NCBI GenBank assembly: GCA_004794655.1
Contig: SMMW01000534.1
Span: 2,053,501 to 2,117,500, forward strand
Source of the DNA: Marisa cornuarietis
Lineage: Eukaryota; Mollusca; Gastropoda; Architaenioglossa; Ampullariidae
Length of the DNA stretch: 64,000 nucleotides
Direction of reading: 5' to 3'
The translations under genes and the position numbers were made by a program. Under the pieces are notes generated by a model. That model saw nothing but the letters and a program-made list of their open reading frames with translations, made no database searches and had not been told where the DNA came from. Below are positions 1-11,112 of the stretch, in pieces. Every line of letters starts with the position of its first letter. The first letter of the stretch is position 1.

Positions 1-2720
1 CGACGACGACAATGATGAAACTTGATTATCTTTTTGCTCACAAGAAACAGCCAGCCTTCCAAAAACATACCACGAAAAATTCTCACTTTTCACTTTCGCC
101 TGCTGCACAATCCTAGAACGCGGAGAAATACATGAAAAAAAAAACATTTATGAAGGTGTAATATCCCCCTGTGTTCTACTGGACGAAAAAGGAAGAAGCA
201 AATATACTAATGTCTCTAGCAAAAAATAACAGTGTACTTCCTCCCTCCTGACCGACTGTCTAACATCAACTGTTTTCACCCTTTGTCTCTGTGACTTCAG
301 CGGAAGGTCAAATAATTTACTTCATGACGTATGAAGAATAGCTTTAGCATTTTAAAGTAGATCTCAAGGTCTGCTCAATGAGACAATCACTTCACGGGAT
401 GTGTTAGTATTAATTATATGTTAATGATTTTTTAAAGTAAGAAACAAAGTTCTTTTCCAGATACAGAGCTAAATACTTGGCTATAGATTTAAGAATAAAG
501 GAATATGGGGTCACCTCTTTGACGGGATTATTTTTTATGTCGCATCAATAATGTGTACAGCGCTTGTGTTGCAGACGTCAAGCAGGACGAGAAAGCTGGT
601 CGACACGAGTTGCTCGTGAGTTAAAAGAAGTTTTTTCATTTCATTGTTGGTGGCTTGACTTTGCAAAATGTAAGTCATGAATCAGAGTTTTGTGAGCGAC
701 AGAAGCGTGAAAGTGGGTTTTTTTCCTCATCTTGGCTAATATTCGTAGACATGTTAGAGTGGTAGAGTAACGCAGTATATTTTTTTACTTGCCATTGCAG
801 AATCTTAGGTTTTGATTCTCTCAATAACTTGCAACATGGCCTGTTTTTGTTTCTTTTTTGCTTTTTGGGGGTTTTTTGGTGGTGGTGGTTGGGTGCTTTT
901 GTTTTGCTTTTTTGTCAGGCAGTGTTTGCTGCAGTGTGAAAGAACTCTAAATTCAATACAAAGACAAAAAGGATTGATATAGTTATTGCTAATACGCTTA
1001 TCAGCAGCTGCAGTTTGTATAGCGCAGATTTAAAAGAAAACAATATTTTTGACTGAGTTAATATTTAAATAGTATTTTAGTATTTAAATAGTAAATAGCT
1101 TCAAGTAAATCGTATTTTAGGTATTTGGTGGAGCTTCCGGACCTGACGGCGGAGGCTTTAAAAGCGGACTTACTGTACGTGAACTTTTAATCAAAGACGT
1201 TTACTGAGGGAATTTATTTCTATGTTTTCATGTATAGTTCATTAAGTTAATCATTTTGTATGTTAATAATTTTCTAATATCATGTTCACTTTTTAAATTG
1301 AGATTTCTTTGGTTGGTGTTTTGTATGTGACATCCTCACATAATTATATAGCAGACCCTTGCTACTAACACACTAACACTGTATATGGTATAACTTTTTT
1401 ATGCACAGAAAACATTGCTTATTAAAGGCGGGTACATGAAACAATCAAGTCGACTATGTTACATTCGGGGGGAAGAGAAAGAAAAAAAACCGCCACCAGA
1501 CATCGCTAAATAAGAGAAAGGACGACACAAAAGAGCAAGAAACACAGAAAAGACAAAGAGAGAGAGAGAGAGAGAGAAAGCATGAAGAAAAGTGGGAGAG
1601 TGATGGGGAAAAAGAGAGAGAAGCCGAGCCGTAATCACAGAATTCCAGATTCATTCGCTCAATAAGGCGTAAGAAAAATCCAACATTTTACTTCACATAA
1701 ATCAAAAGGCCGCGTAATTACAACAACAATCAATGTGAAATAGCATTTATTCTAACTCGAGATAACACTTCTTTCTCTTCCCTCTGATTCTCGTCCTCTC
1801 TCTCTCTCTCTTTCACGCTCTCTCGTAGTCTGTTTGTCTGTTACACTGTACTCACTTTATAGTTTGGTAAATCAGTACATGCCACATCTCTAAAATTCTT
1901 AACAGAATGCGAGCATGAAATTGCAACCTGTCATACCTTTTCACGGACGCTTACAGCACACATGCATACATGTTCTTTCACACAATAAAAGAAAGATCTT
2001 ACAACGGGCTTCCCGCTATGTTTATATAAGCCCAAAATTATTACTGTTCTTTCTTTTGTTTGTTTTAGCTTCACTTCTGCAGAAGGCCAGGAAGGTGGAT
2101 TTAGAACAATACGATACTCCAGAGGACGTTCAGGAAGGTGATATCCCTGCACACACAATTCTACATAAATGATAATCCACGATGGAAAAAAAAAACAACA
2201 ATAATGTCTCTCCCGGCTCTCGGGCTCACACAGAGGTACTGTTACCGATGAACTGGGCTGGATAATTTACCTCCCATACCAGAGGGATCACATTTTCTTA
2301 AGGGTAAATCCCATAAGCTCATATTTCCGTGAATACTACATAACAGAAACATCCTATTACAACACAATTAATAAAACTTTTGTTGACACGTTAAGCTTAG
2401 CACCAAATTTCCTTTAAATCTGTTATATACGAAGTACATTAAAGCGTTACAAATTATAAACCAAAAGCACACACACGCAGCCAACGTCGGTAACTCGGAT
2501 TTCTGATATACATCCTCACCTTTGGAGATCGTTGCAGGAAGTTTGAAATTATTCCTAGATTAGAATCCAGCTGTGTCTTGTGCATGCTCAGAAGTAAGAA
2601 AGGTCAATGCACCTACACAATGAGTGCAATCGCAAGGCAAAATCGAATAGTAGAAAGCAGGCAGTGCACGTTCAAGACCTGTCCATTGTAAATACAACTC
2701 AGTATTTTTATAGCCTTGTG
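1..2720. other. 3' flank of receptor gene A, part of a duplicated unit
   Basis: No gene is recognised here. Parts of this stretch recur in degraded form at about 16370-17340, between receptor genes A and B. Shared landmarks are a GAC/GAT-rich start, a purine-rich AG tract (about 1557-1577 versus 16992-17008) followed by a GCATGAAGAAA-type motif and GAAGC(C/T)GAGCCGTAAT, and a CT-rich tract before CTGTTTGTCTGTTACA (about 1800-1850 versus 17260-17290). The match indicates that several kilobases of 3' flank were duplicated together with the receptor gene. The short open frames here are low-complexity and not supported as coding. Confidence 0.55.
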
Positions 2721-2752
2721 AGGGTATTTATTGCTGGTTTCTATGCGTCTTT

Positions 2753-3270
2753 TTGATCATGCCTCCCAGACGACAGTTAAGTACTGTCGACCAATGGAGG
2801 GTCATTGCATGGTTGCAGGAGGGCGAAGGTCTTCGAGAAACTGGCCGATCAGGAGTTGCTCCGGCTGTCATTCAAACTCTACGAGACCGCATCAATGCAA
2901 CGGAAAGTGTTGCAGAGCGAAGAAATTCCGGGCGCTGTGGTCAGCTACCAGGCAGCAGAACAGGTTCATTGTTCAGTGGGCTCTAAGACAGAGAATAGCC
3001 ACTGCCAGCACATGGGACAACTGCAAGCAGCCACCAACGAGACTTAGAGCCAACTACCCGCCAGCAGTTGACCTCAATCAGCTGTACCATTTCTTTAGCA
3101 AGAGTGGCAGGCAATCCCTCGATGGACTTTGAGAACTTTGGGTCAGTCCATGAGACAACGGTGCCTTGCATGCATTCAGACCAATGGTGTACACACACGA
3201 ATTAACATTTTTTTCTGTGACATCAGTTTTCCGAATTTTGAAAACAGGCTCAAACTCTTATCGTTACAAT
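2753..3270 (+). pseudogene. Tc1/mariner-like transposase remnant
   Basis: The translation opens with MPPRRQLSTVDQWRVIAWLQ and continues with ETGRSGVAPAVIQTLRDRI and ATESVAERRNSGR. This matches the N-terminal paired-type helix-turn-helix DNA-binding region of Tc1-like transposases, where a cut-and-paste transposase binds its own terminal repeats. The frame then shifts: a second frame carries LRQRIATASTWDNCKQPPTRL. After about 3055 the catalytic DDE core is missing and only C-terminal-like sequence remains (around 3110-3200, similar to the SMRRRCxAxIQxxGGHTHY ending of the family). It is a dead, internally deleted copy. The family call is from recall of conserved motifs; no terminal inverted repeats were located. 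Confidence 0.7.
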
Positions 3271-3279
3271 GATTTTTAG

Positions 3280-5590
3280 CTTTGGTTTTTTTTTTTAATG
3301 AATAAAGAAATGCTTTGATTCAATGTTTTTGTGTGTTTAATGACACGAAACAGTGATTATCTTTAGAACTGGCCTTTCCGTTCTTTTGAGCAGTATATAA
3401 TTACTGACGAAACGCAAATCATAAATTAAACAAAGCGGTATCATGAAGACCGATAAAAGCCCAAAACAGTGATAGAGACAGAGACTGAGTTTAGCAAACG
3501 AAAGCCACCTTTTGAGGATCTTGAAGGAACAATTAGTTTAAAAATGGCATCAAATGCTCTTTAAGACTTTTTAAAATGTTAAAAAGCACAGGTGTGGGAA
3601 CATGTTTTTCAGAATTTTTATATTTTTTCTCGAAAAAAACTGGAAACTTAGTAGTAATCAGAAATGAAGGTTTTCAGAATTAAGAAATGTCCCCTTAACA
3701 ATAACAATGTTGAATAGGTCAACGAAATTGGATCATGTTGCACTGCTCAACGTATAAACTTTTACACAATACATCCCGATAAAACATGGTTTATTACAGA
3801 TATAAAGGTGACAGTAGTAGATTTACCTTAATATTATATACCATTTAAACGTTAATAAAAGCTAGGTTTACTATTATCTCTTGATTTTTTCAAAAGCGTT
3901 CGACTGGAAATTTAAACATAAAGTGGTTAAAGGATGCTTTGGAGCGAGCATGCTTAAATGGATTCAAACACCAGTTTTAGTCAATGACAAATTATTTTCA
4001 TTAATATTTTTTTTCGCGTGGGGAAGGGTGGTAAAACTGTGGTAAATTGCAAAAGCAGAGAAAAAAGTAGACGTGTCTACGCCGTCAAACTGGTACGACG
4101 ACCTTTTCTAGAGACATAGCACGAAATGGTTGTTTTTATGAGGAATGTGCCCTGCAGTTTTATGATGTCTCAAGCGGAGAATTTAACGTTTAAAGTAAAA
4201 GTAATGGCAATGACTGCAGGGACAGAAAACTGATACGACAATCACTGAGAGGTTCACCTGATGCTGATGTCACGTGAAAGATATCTGGTAATCCCTGCAC
4301 GTTTCTTGTCCTGGTATCGTGGCTCCTTACAGATTTCTAGTCACGATCATATAATGATTTGTCTTTAAGAAGTGAGTTCATCACTTCAATGACCAGCATG
4401 TGTATTTCGTGGGTAAGATCAAAGAAAAAATGATTTTTCCATAAACATATCAAGGGCAATAATTTTTAGACCTTGCTAATATTCTTTGTCTTGAAAGTTT
4501 TAAGTTCAAAGATGCAGCCAATTTTGAAAAGCATATACAACGTCGTTGGGGTAGAAATATTCACTGCGCCGGAAGAAAATTTGCGGTAACCGAGTACCAT
4601 CAAACAGGACCAAAAAATTATAAAATAAAAAATGTAGCGAAAGACAGTTTGGTGTCATACAAGATAATTATGTGCTCTTGTTTCACTGCTGATATTAGGG
4701 TTAATTGTCGGCTGGTAAAGAGTTATAATGAGCATAATGAACTGCTTATTAAAAACAAAAGCTACATACGTGTCCTATAACCTTTTCTTTACGACTGATC
4801 TTACCTATCGTTCACTGTTATAAATATTCTCCCACTGCATTTTCAATCCTCCTTTCAACTCATTTTCATTATCTTAATCATCGATGGTATTGTTATAGGG
4901 GGAACGATTGTGTGAGACCACAACTATCGCTGGCAGCGCTTTGCTTCCCTCATCCTAAACTTCCGTCCACATGAGCAGTTAGTGCGAAATATTGCGAAAG
5001 ACCTTAAAGATGAAGTAGCACTCAACTTTCGGTATGGATAGCGGGCGAAATCATTGTTGGTAATTTGTTATCGGGTAGAAAGAGGGAAAGGAGCTCACGC
5101 TTACGGAAAGGAAAGAAGGTACCAAGCGCATCTCCTACAAACCGTGTGCGTTGGTGAGACAGCTAGTTTTTAAAGACTTTTAGAGAAAATAACAGGATCT
5201 TTTGTAGACTCAATGGTCAGCTAAATGCGAGTGGATAATGAGGTAACAACACAAGGTGAGATATTCAATTAAATAGCACACTCTACAAGTGACAGCCAGA
5301 ATTTTAATAAAAATTCTCACTAAGAACTTTCGTCGTCTCCCCCCCCCCAAAAAAAAAAAGAAAAAGGAGCTGACCGGTTAAAGAATTGTTGGTACCGTAC
5401 TGGTTCAAAGAGCTTATCACATTAAAACACACCAGACGAGCAAACATTTTTTATGCTGCTATTTAGAACACCATCGTCATCTGTCTGAAGGTGATACTAC
5501 AAGTTTTCTTTATAACGTCTTAAAATTTCAAAATACCTCACTTAGTAATCTGCCAGTGTCACGTTTGAAATTTTCTGCCATGTTATTATC
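3280..5590. other. non-coding 3' flank of receptor gene A
   Basis: No gene is seen. Blocks here match the region downstream of gene B. For example AATTTAACGTTTAA, GGCAATGACTGCAGGGA and CTGATGCTGATGTCACGTGA at about 4170-4280 recur at about 20790-20930, and ACAATGACCAGCATG(T/A)GTATTTCGTGG recurs at about 4387-4412 and 21053-21080. This is part of the duplicated unit. Confidence 0.5.
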
Positions 5591-5591
5591 A

Positions 5592-7667
5592 TTATTTGTT
5601 GTCAGCGATGAGATCTGCGATCTTCACTGAGGTCATGTTGACTTGAGACAAATAAAGCTTCATTCGTCTGGCCTCCCTCTGGCGTCGTCTTCGCTCCTGT
5701 ATGGTGTTGAGTGTGTACAGAAACGGGTTCAAGGCCGAGTTGACCGGCAAAACTACGATAGCCATGGCCACGTTGACCTCACCAGGAATGGACACGCCCT
5801 GAGAGGCCAGAAGTGCCAGAAGCCCGATGGGAAACCGACACAAGAAATCTGTGACAGCCACGCTGATGAGGCGGCGAGCTATGGTTAAATCTTTTGATCT
5901 CTTGGTGCTGTCGCACATAGACATGCTGTTGGTACGAATAGACCAGAAAATGAAAGCCTGTCCGAGGGCTATGAGCATTAAGAGAACGAAATTGAGGCCC
6001 ATCAGAACGTTAAACGAGTAATCATGGCCCGGGTAATCATTACGGGTAACAGGAAGGGGAATACAGATTCCTGTTTGGCCGTAAAACTGCCAGTGTGACG
6101 TCATCGGTAGTAGAGGAACCGAGGCTAGAGTTATCCCTGCTGCCCACGCTAGCATGCAGGCGATGTGAGCCGACCTCTTGTTAAAGTGAATACCGACAAA
6201 GGGGAAGCGAAGGACAAGGAAACGATCCAGTGTGATGAGGCACACGATGAAAGCAGACACCTCGCTGGCCAGTAGAGACAGAAAGCCGGCCATCTGACAG
6301 GCACCGCTTCTTTTCCACGTGCTGTCGTTCCACAGGTAGGAACCTTGATACACACGGTCAGCGAGGCCAATCATCACCAGGTACACTCCCATAATAAAAT
6401 CAGAGACGTTTAGGTGTATGACAAAAGCACCAAACCCTAACTGGCTGGTGTTTCGGTCCAGAAAGACGCGATAAATGAAACTACAGACATTACCGAGTAA
6501 AGCCATAGCAGCGAATACCGCTAGTAGTGCCCGGTAGAAATCAGATCTCAGCAGCGCCTCACAAGATGATATTTCATCATGAGGAGAATGGCAGTTAGCC
6601 AGATTAAACTTTTCTGGTAGCAAAGCTGGGCAGCAAAGCTTGTAATTGTTGGTGTAGAGAACTTCTAGGAGTTCAAGGCCTCGTAGAAGATCACTAGGAA
6701 AATGCTCCACCGGACACCCACGAAGATCTAATGATCTGAGATTAGAAAGCACGTGAAAACCATGCCCAGACACGATCTCCACCCCGCACTCAGACAAATT
6801 CAGGTTTTGTAAATCAGAAAAGATGCTTACAACTATTGGGTCTATGCTAGTCATCTTTATCTGAGATAAATCTAGTTTACGCAACCTTGAAGAAAATGGC
6901 ACTGGAGGTGAATCAGCAAACAGATGAACTATCGGATTAGTAGAGAGCTTAAAACTGACAAGATTGGGCAAATTTTGTAAATGTTTGCTGCTGATAACTG
7001 TTATTTTATTTGCCGTTAGGTCCAGAATACGTAGGTTTGGCAAATCCAGGTGATCGACCTCCTCCAGGTTACAGTCTGCGAGGCTGAGGTGAATGAGAAG
7101 CTTCTTATCCCTAACATGTCCTGGAGTCATTCCAGAGCCTGTAGCATCGAGATATCGCAGGGATGGATATTCGTGAAGTAGAACTACCTTCGTACAAATG
7201 AATGCAAGTCCGAAACAGCTGCAAGAGTCTGGACAGGTGAGGCCGCACGTCAGCTCATCGTCGTGCTGCGGGCACTGGTTGAAGCCGTCGCACAGGTGGT
7301 GAGGATGAAGGCAGACGTGCGAGGCGCGGCATCGGTACAAGCCAGGACACGTGTACGTATCGCAGTCCACTTCGTCTGAGTAGCCAGGACAGTCGTACAC
7401 CCCGTTACAGCGCAGATACACCGGCAGACAGTAGTACTCCACACCTGGACACTGGAAATGAGTGTCTGGACATGCAGTGGGCTGTGGGGAGGATTGCGGC
7501 GACTGAGTCTCTAGAGGCTTTACTACAAGCTGGCCTTGGTTGTCAAGGTCCACGATGGCTGGAGGCAATATAGCATGAGAAGCAAACGTTTTTTGAAGAC
7601 ACTTCATCTCGTCCATACCAGTAACACACTGCTCTATACCGTCACACCTCTCGCTTTCTGAAACACA
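5592..7667 (-). CDS. Gene A exon 4: LDLa 3-5, leucine-rich repeats, 7TM domain
   Basis: The acceptor is ggtttag|TGTGTT. In full-protein numbering, LDLa 3 is completed at 667-689, LDLa 4 is at 732-768 and LDLa 5 at 770-807. An LRR N-terminal Cys motif (CPDSCSCFGLAFIC) is at 811-824, followed by about six leucine-rich repeats at 850-1005. An LGR-type hinge (YTNNYKLCC) leads to seven helices from about 1043 to 1320. Helix 3 ends in DRF (1147-1149, the DRY position) and helix 7 holds NPFLY (1313-1317, NPxxY). The tail is about 35 residues with an Arg-rich juxtamembrane helix and the unique end SVKIADLIADNK. Confidence 0.92.
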   Translation of the reverse strand, partial: CVSESERCDGIEQCVTGMDEMKCLQKTFASHAILPPAIVDLDNQGQLVVKPLETQSPQSSPQPTACPDTHFQCPGVEYYCLPVYLRCNGVYDCPGYSDEVDCDTYTCPGLYRCRASHVCLHPHHLCDGFNQCPQHDDELTCGLTCPDSCSCFGLAFICTKVVLLHEYPSLRYLDATGSGMTPGHVRDKKLLIHLSLADCNLEEVDHLDLPNLRILDLTANKITVISSKHLQNLPNLVSFKLSTNPIVHLFADSPPVPFSSRLRKLDLSQIKMTSIDPIVVSIFSDLQNLNLSECGVEIVSGHGFHVLSNLRSLDLRGCPVEHFPSDLLRGLELLEVLYTNNYKLCCPALLPEKFNLANCHSPHDEISSCEALLRSDFYRALLAVFAAMALLGNVCSFIYRVFLDRNTSQLGFGAFVIHLNVSDFIMGVYLVMIGLADRVYQGSYLWNDSTWKRSGACQMAGFLSLLASEVSAFIVCLITLDRFLVLRFPFVGIHFNKRSAHIACMLAWAAGITLASVPLLPMTSHWQFYGQTGICIPLPVTRNDYPGHDYSFNVLMGLNFVLLMLIALGQAFIFWSIRTNSMSMCDSTKRSKDLTIARRLISVAVTDFLCRFPIGLLALLASQGVSIPGEVNVAMAIVVLPVNSALNPFLYTLNTIQERRRRQREARRMKLYLSQVNMTSVKIADLIADNK

Positions 7668-10600
7668 CTAAACCAACAAAATGTGTTAGCTTGGGGCCAG
7701 GTTTAAATTTGTAACTTGACATTCAGCCCAAAATTTTTTATATCTCCTTCGTTTATTTGTAAATATTTGTTCTCATTATTAGTTTTTTGTCCTCATTTGC
7801 TTACTCTGTGCCACACATTGTACAATGAAGTCAACATGTGTTTTCATACTGAAGATTGTTTCTGTAGATCAGCCCCTATGTAAAATAAGCCTAAAGCATA
7901 GATTGTCCTGTGGTTTGCTCTCTGTAACTTTGCTAATCACAGCCAGACCACCTATTGAACATTGAAATATTTAAGTATATTCAAGTGTACTTCTTTATAA
8001 ATGATAACTTTAGTTCATGATCACTATATCGTAATGTACAATCTTAAAACTGCTTTATAGTTTTGTGTTTGTATGGTTAATTTATGCTTCATCAGACTTC
8101 TTAACCGAGCTTAAGTATTAATGCTAATTACAAATGGGATCACCTGATGATTACCGCAGTCATATTTCCCACTTGTGTAGCACGACTCAAACTCACAGAA
8201 ATCTTCGTCACTTCCGTCAGAACAGTCTGAACGATGATCACACACCAGGGTGTGCGGCACCCGATCAAAGCCGTTGTCACAATCAAAAGCCGGCGGGAGA
8301 AGAGACAGCGGCGCGTCACAAGACGAGAGTGAACCCCGCACCCAACAGGCGCTGGCCACGTCACAGGACAGGAAGGTGTGTGTCATGTGACCTGCTGGGC
8401 ACGCGACTTTCGAGGAATCATTTTGCCAGACAGAGATGTCTAAAAATGTGATCTGGGGCTGGTCAATGTCTGACCAGAGCTGATTGTCTGCGTTTGGTTC
8501 TGTCTCACACAGTGCGTGTGCGTTTGCGATTTGCGGTTCGTTACATCCTTGTAGGTTGATTCCCTGCATCATATTTATAGGGTAGAAAAACCCACATCCC
8601 GGCATAGTAGGGTATCCTCTGATTGTCTTATAGTAGGCAATTGTGCCGTCAGTCCACTGCCAAGCGTTCAGATACCTGTCAAAAATCCGTATGTCATATA
8701 ATAATAATAATAATAATTATTATTATTATTATTATTATTATTCTAATAACCACCCAATCCTATACACAATAATAATCACACATAACACAATTATCTCTAA
8801 AAGGGATGATAAACAAGAAATTGAAAACCAGTATTAAAAGAAACAAATTCAAACTTTTACTAATAACTTTGAAAAATTGTTGCAGTAAAATCATTGTTTA
8901 GAAATAAAAAATTAGTCATTTAATATTGAAGCTGCCATTTTCAGCTAAAATTTAGTCATTTCGAATTGAAGCTTCCATCTTCAACTAGAGTCTTACATGA
9001 GACTGTCGAAGATATTCTCATAAAGATTTCCCTCTTCTATCTCTCAGAAAGATTACTTTAACGCTTAGTCACATAGCACTCTTATTTAAACTACAAAGAT
9101 TTTCTTTCACTTTCAAAATGTAAATAGTACGACATTTGATTCTTTGCTTTGGACATAATTTGACATTGTTGTTGTGTCAACAGGAAAGAGGATCACAATC
9201 TAATTGTACTGCAAGGACCTGTACTGAAGACCGACGCCAAACTTCTCAAAAACAACCAGGCTAGAGACAGCGAACCTGCAGACCTACCAGTCCTACGGTA
9301 AGAGATCGAAAGAGCTGTACATAATCTGTAGGGAGGAAAGTTGCCAGGCGTTTATAATGTACCAGCTGAGCTGCTCTAGCAGGGTGGAGAAAAGCTACGA
9401 AAGCCGTCACTGTCCTGTGCCAAAGAGTCTGGGGGCGCAAGAAATGGCCCAGAGAATGGACGCAGTCACTAATCATACCGCTCCCAAAGAAGGGAAACAG
9501 CAAACAGTGTCAGAACTACAGAACCATAAGCCTTATCAGTCACCCAAGAAAAGTCATGCTGAAGGTCACACAGAACCGCATCAGAACCACCGCAAAAGCG
9601 CTGGATTCAGACCACGTAGAAGGACAGTTGTGCAGATCTTAAACTGTCGTTTCCTTACAAAAAAAACCATCTTCACAATCTGCGGGACCTTCATTGATTT
9701 TAAAAAGGCATTTGACAGAGTCTGGCACGAGGGGCTGTGCATGTAATGGCCGCGGTGGCCAGAGAAAGACCTGATTTACGAAGGTCAAAAACTTGACAGT
9801 TCGTCCTGTACAGGACCTGCTCACTCAAAATAGCCAAGAGTGGCGGCCCTGTCAACTGTCGCGTCTATCAATTGCTAACCCCCAAACAACAGGTGCCGGT
9901 CAAGGGACGACTGACTGACTGACCAGTTGCACATTCCGGTTTTTAGAGAAACAAGATCATCAACTTACCAGTTTTAGTCCTTGAAATAGTTATTGATTAA
10001 TGTGGTAACATGATTAATGCTAGAATATAGGTCTGCAAAACCGAGAACTGAAATTATGTCGGGTATGAGGAGCAAAAAATAAAAGTCGCTATCGTCAATA
10101 CCCAACCAAAGATACTAATTGTAAAAACTAAACTCGTTCTTCTTACATTTGTCGCTGCACAAACATTTGAAGCATTCCTACATTAGCGATGCTAAAGTCT
10201 GCTAATCTCAGCAGGTTCAAGGCGTTGTTCCACTCCCCTGGTGTGTTGAGACTGGCCAGACGCATTCCCCGAGAAAGACAAAAGTCAAACGCCTCCTTCC
10301 AAGTCATGTTAGGCGTAAGTTTCTCCCAGACATAGCAAGAGTTCTCAAAAAATGGTTGCCCTACTTCACAGCGGGGGCTAGTGTAGGGGCAGACAGCTTC
10401 GTCTTCACTACCGACACAGTCAGACTTCAAGTTACAAGAGAAGTGATCACTGAAGTCGGTCCAGTTTAAGCCAGAACAGTTCCACCTACCGTCCATCAGC
10501 CTAACCGGCAGTGCAGACTGGTTGTGGATGCTGAAGAAAAGTCTAAAGCCTGTGTTGTTGCCGTATTGGTTGCTGTAGAAATGAACGTATAATGCGTATG

Positions 10601-11079
10601 TTTGATACAGTCTTGGTTGTATTGGCACGTTTTTGCATCTTGACACAGTCGGCCGATTGGAGGTGTCGTTGACATACAATTCTATGCCATCTTTTGGACA
10701 AATGTTTGGTGTTTCACCTTCGACATCAACATGAGGCACAGACACCATGATAGAGCTGAGCTTAGGAACATCGATCTTCACCCAGCTGTCCATGAACACC
10801 GGGTACTTTTTAATGCCGTCCCAGTCTGGTGTCTGTACATAACCTAATATTTAAAAAAAAACAAGACCCTGTCCATTCATACAGATTAGGTATAAAAGAA
10901 CGTAAAAACTGTTGTAGGTCTTTATAATGTTAATTGTATGCTGATGAAGATGCGTAGGGCGAGAAAATAAACTAGTAATTCTTATTTAAATCTCGTTATA
11001 CTTTGTCATCCTAAAAGCGTTCGCATCTTGGTGGTACTTTCATTTGGCATCACACACACACGCACGCAAACACAAACAC

Positions 11080-11112
<33 letters not shown>

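Noticed and set aside
5643..6021. Plus-strand open frames over the receptor 7TM exon (also at 22453-22903 and 37268-37646)
   Set aside because: They repeat in all three genes only because the antisense of a conserved exon is conserved; no domain or splice support.
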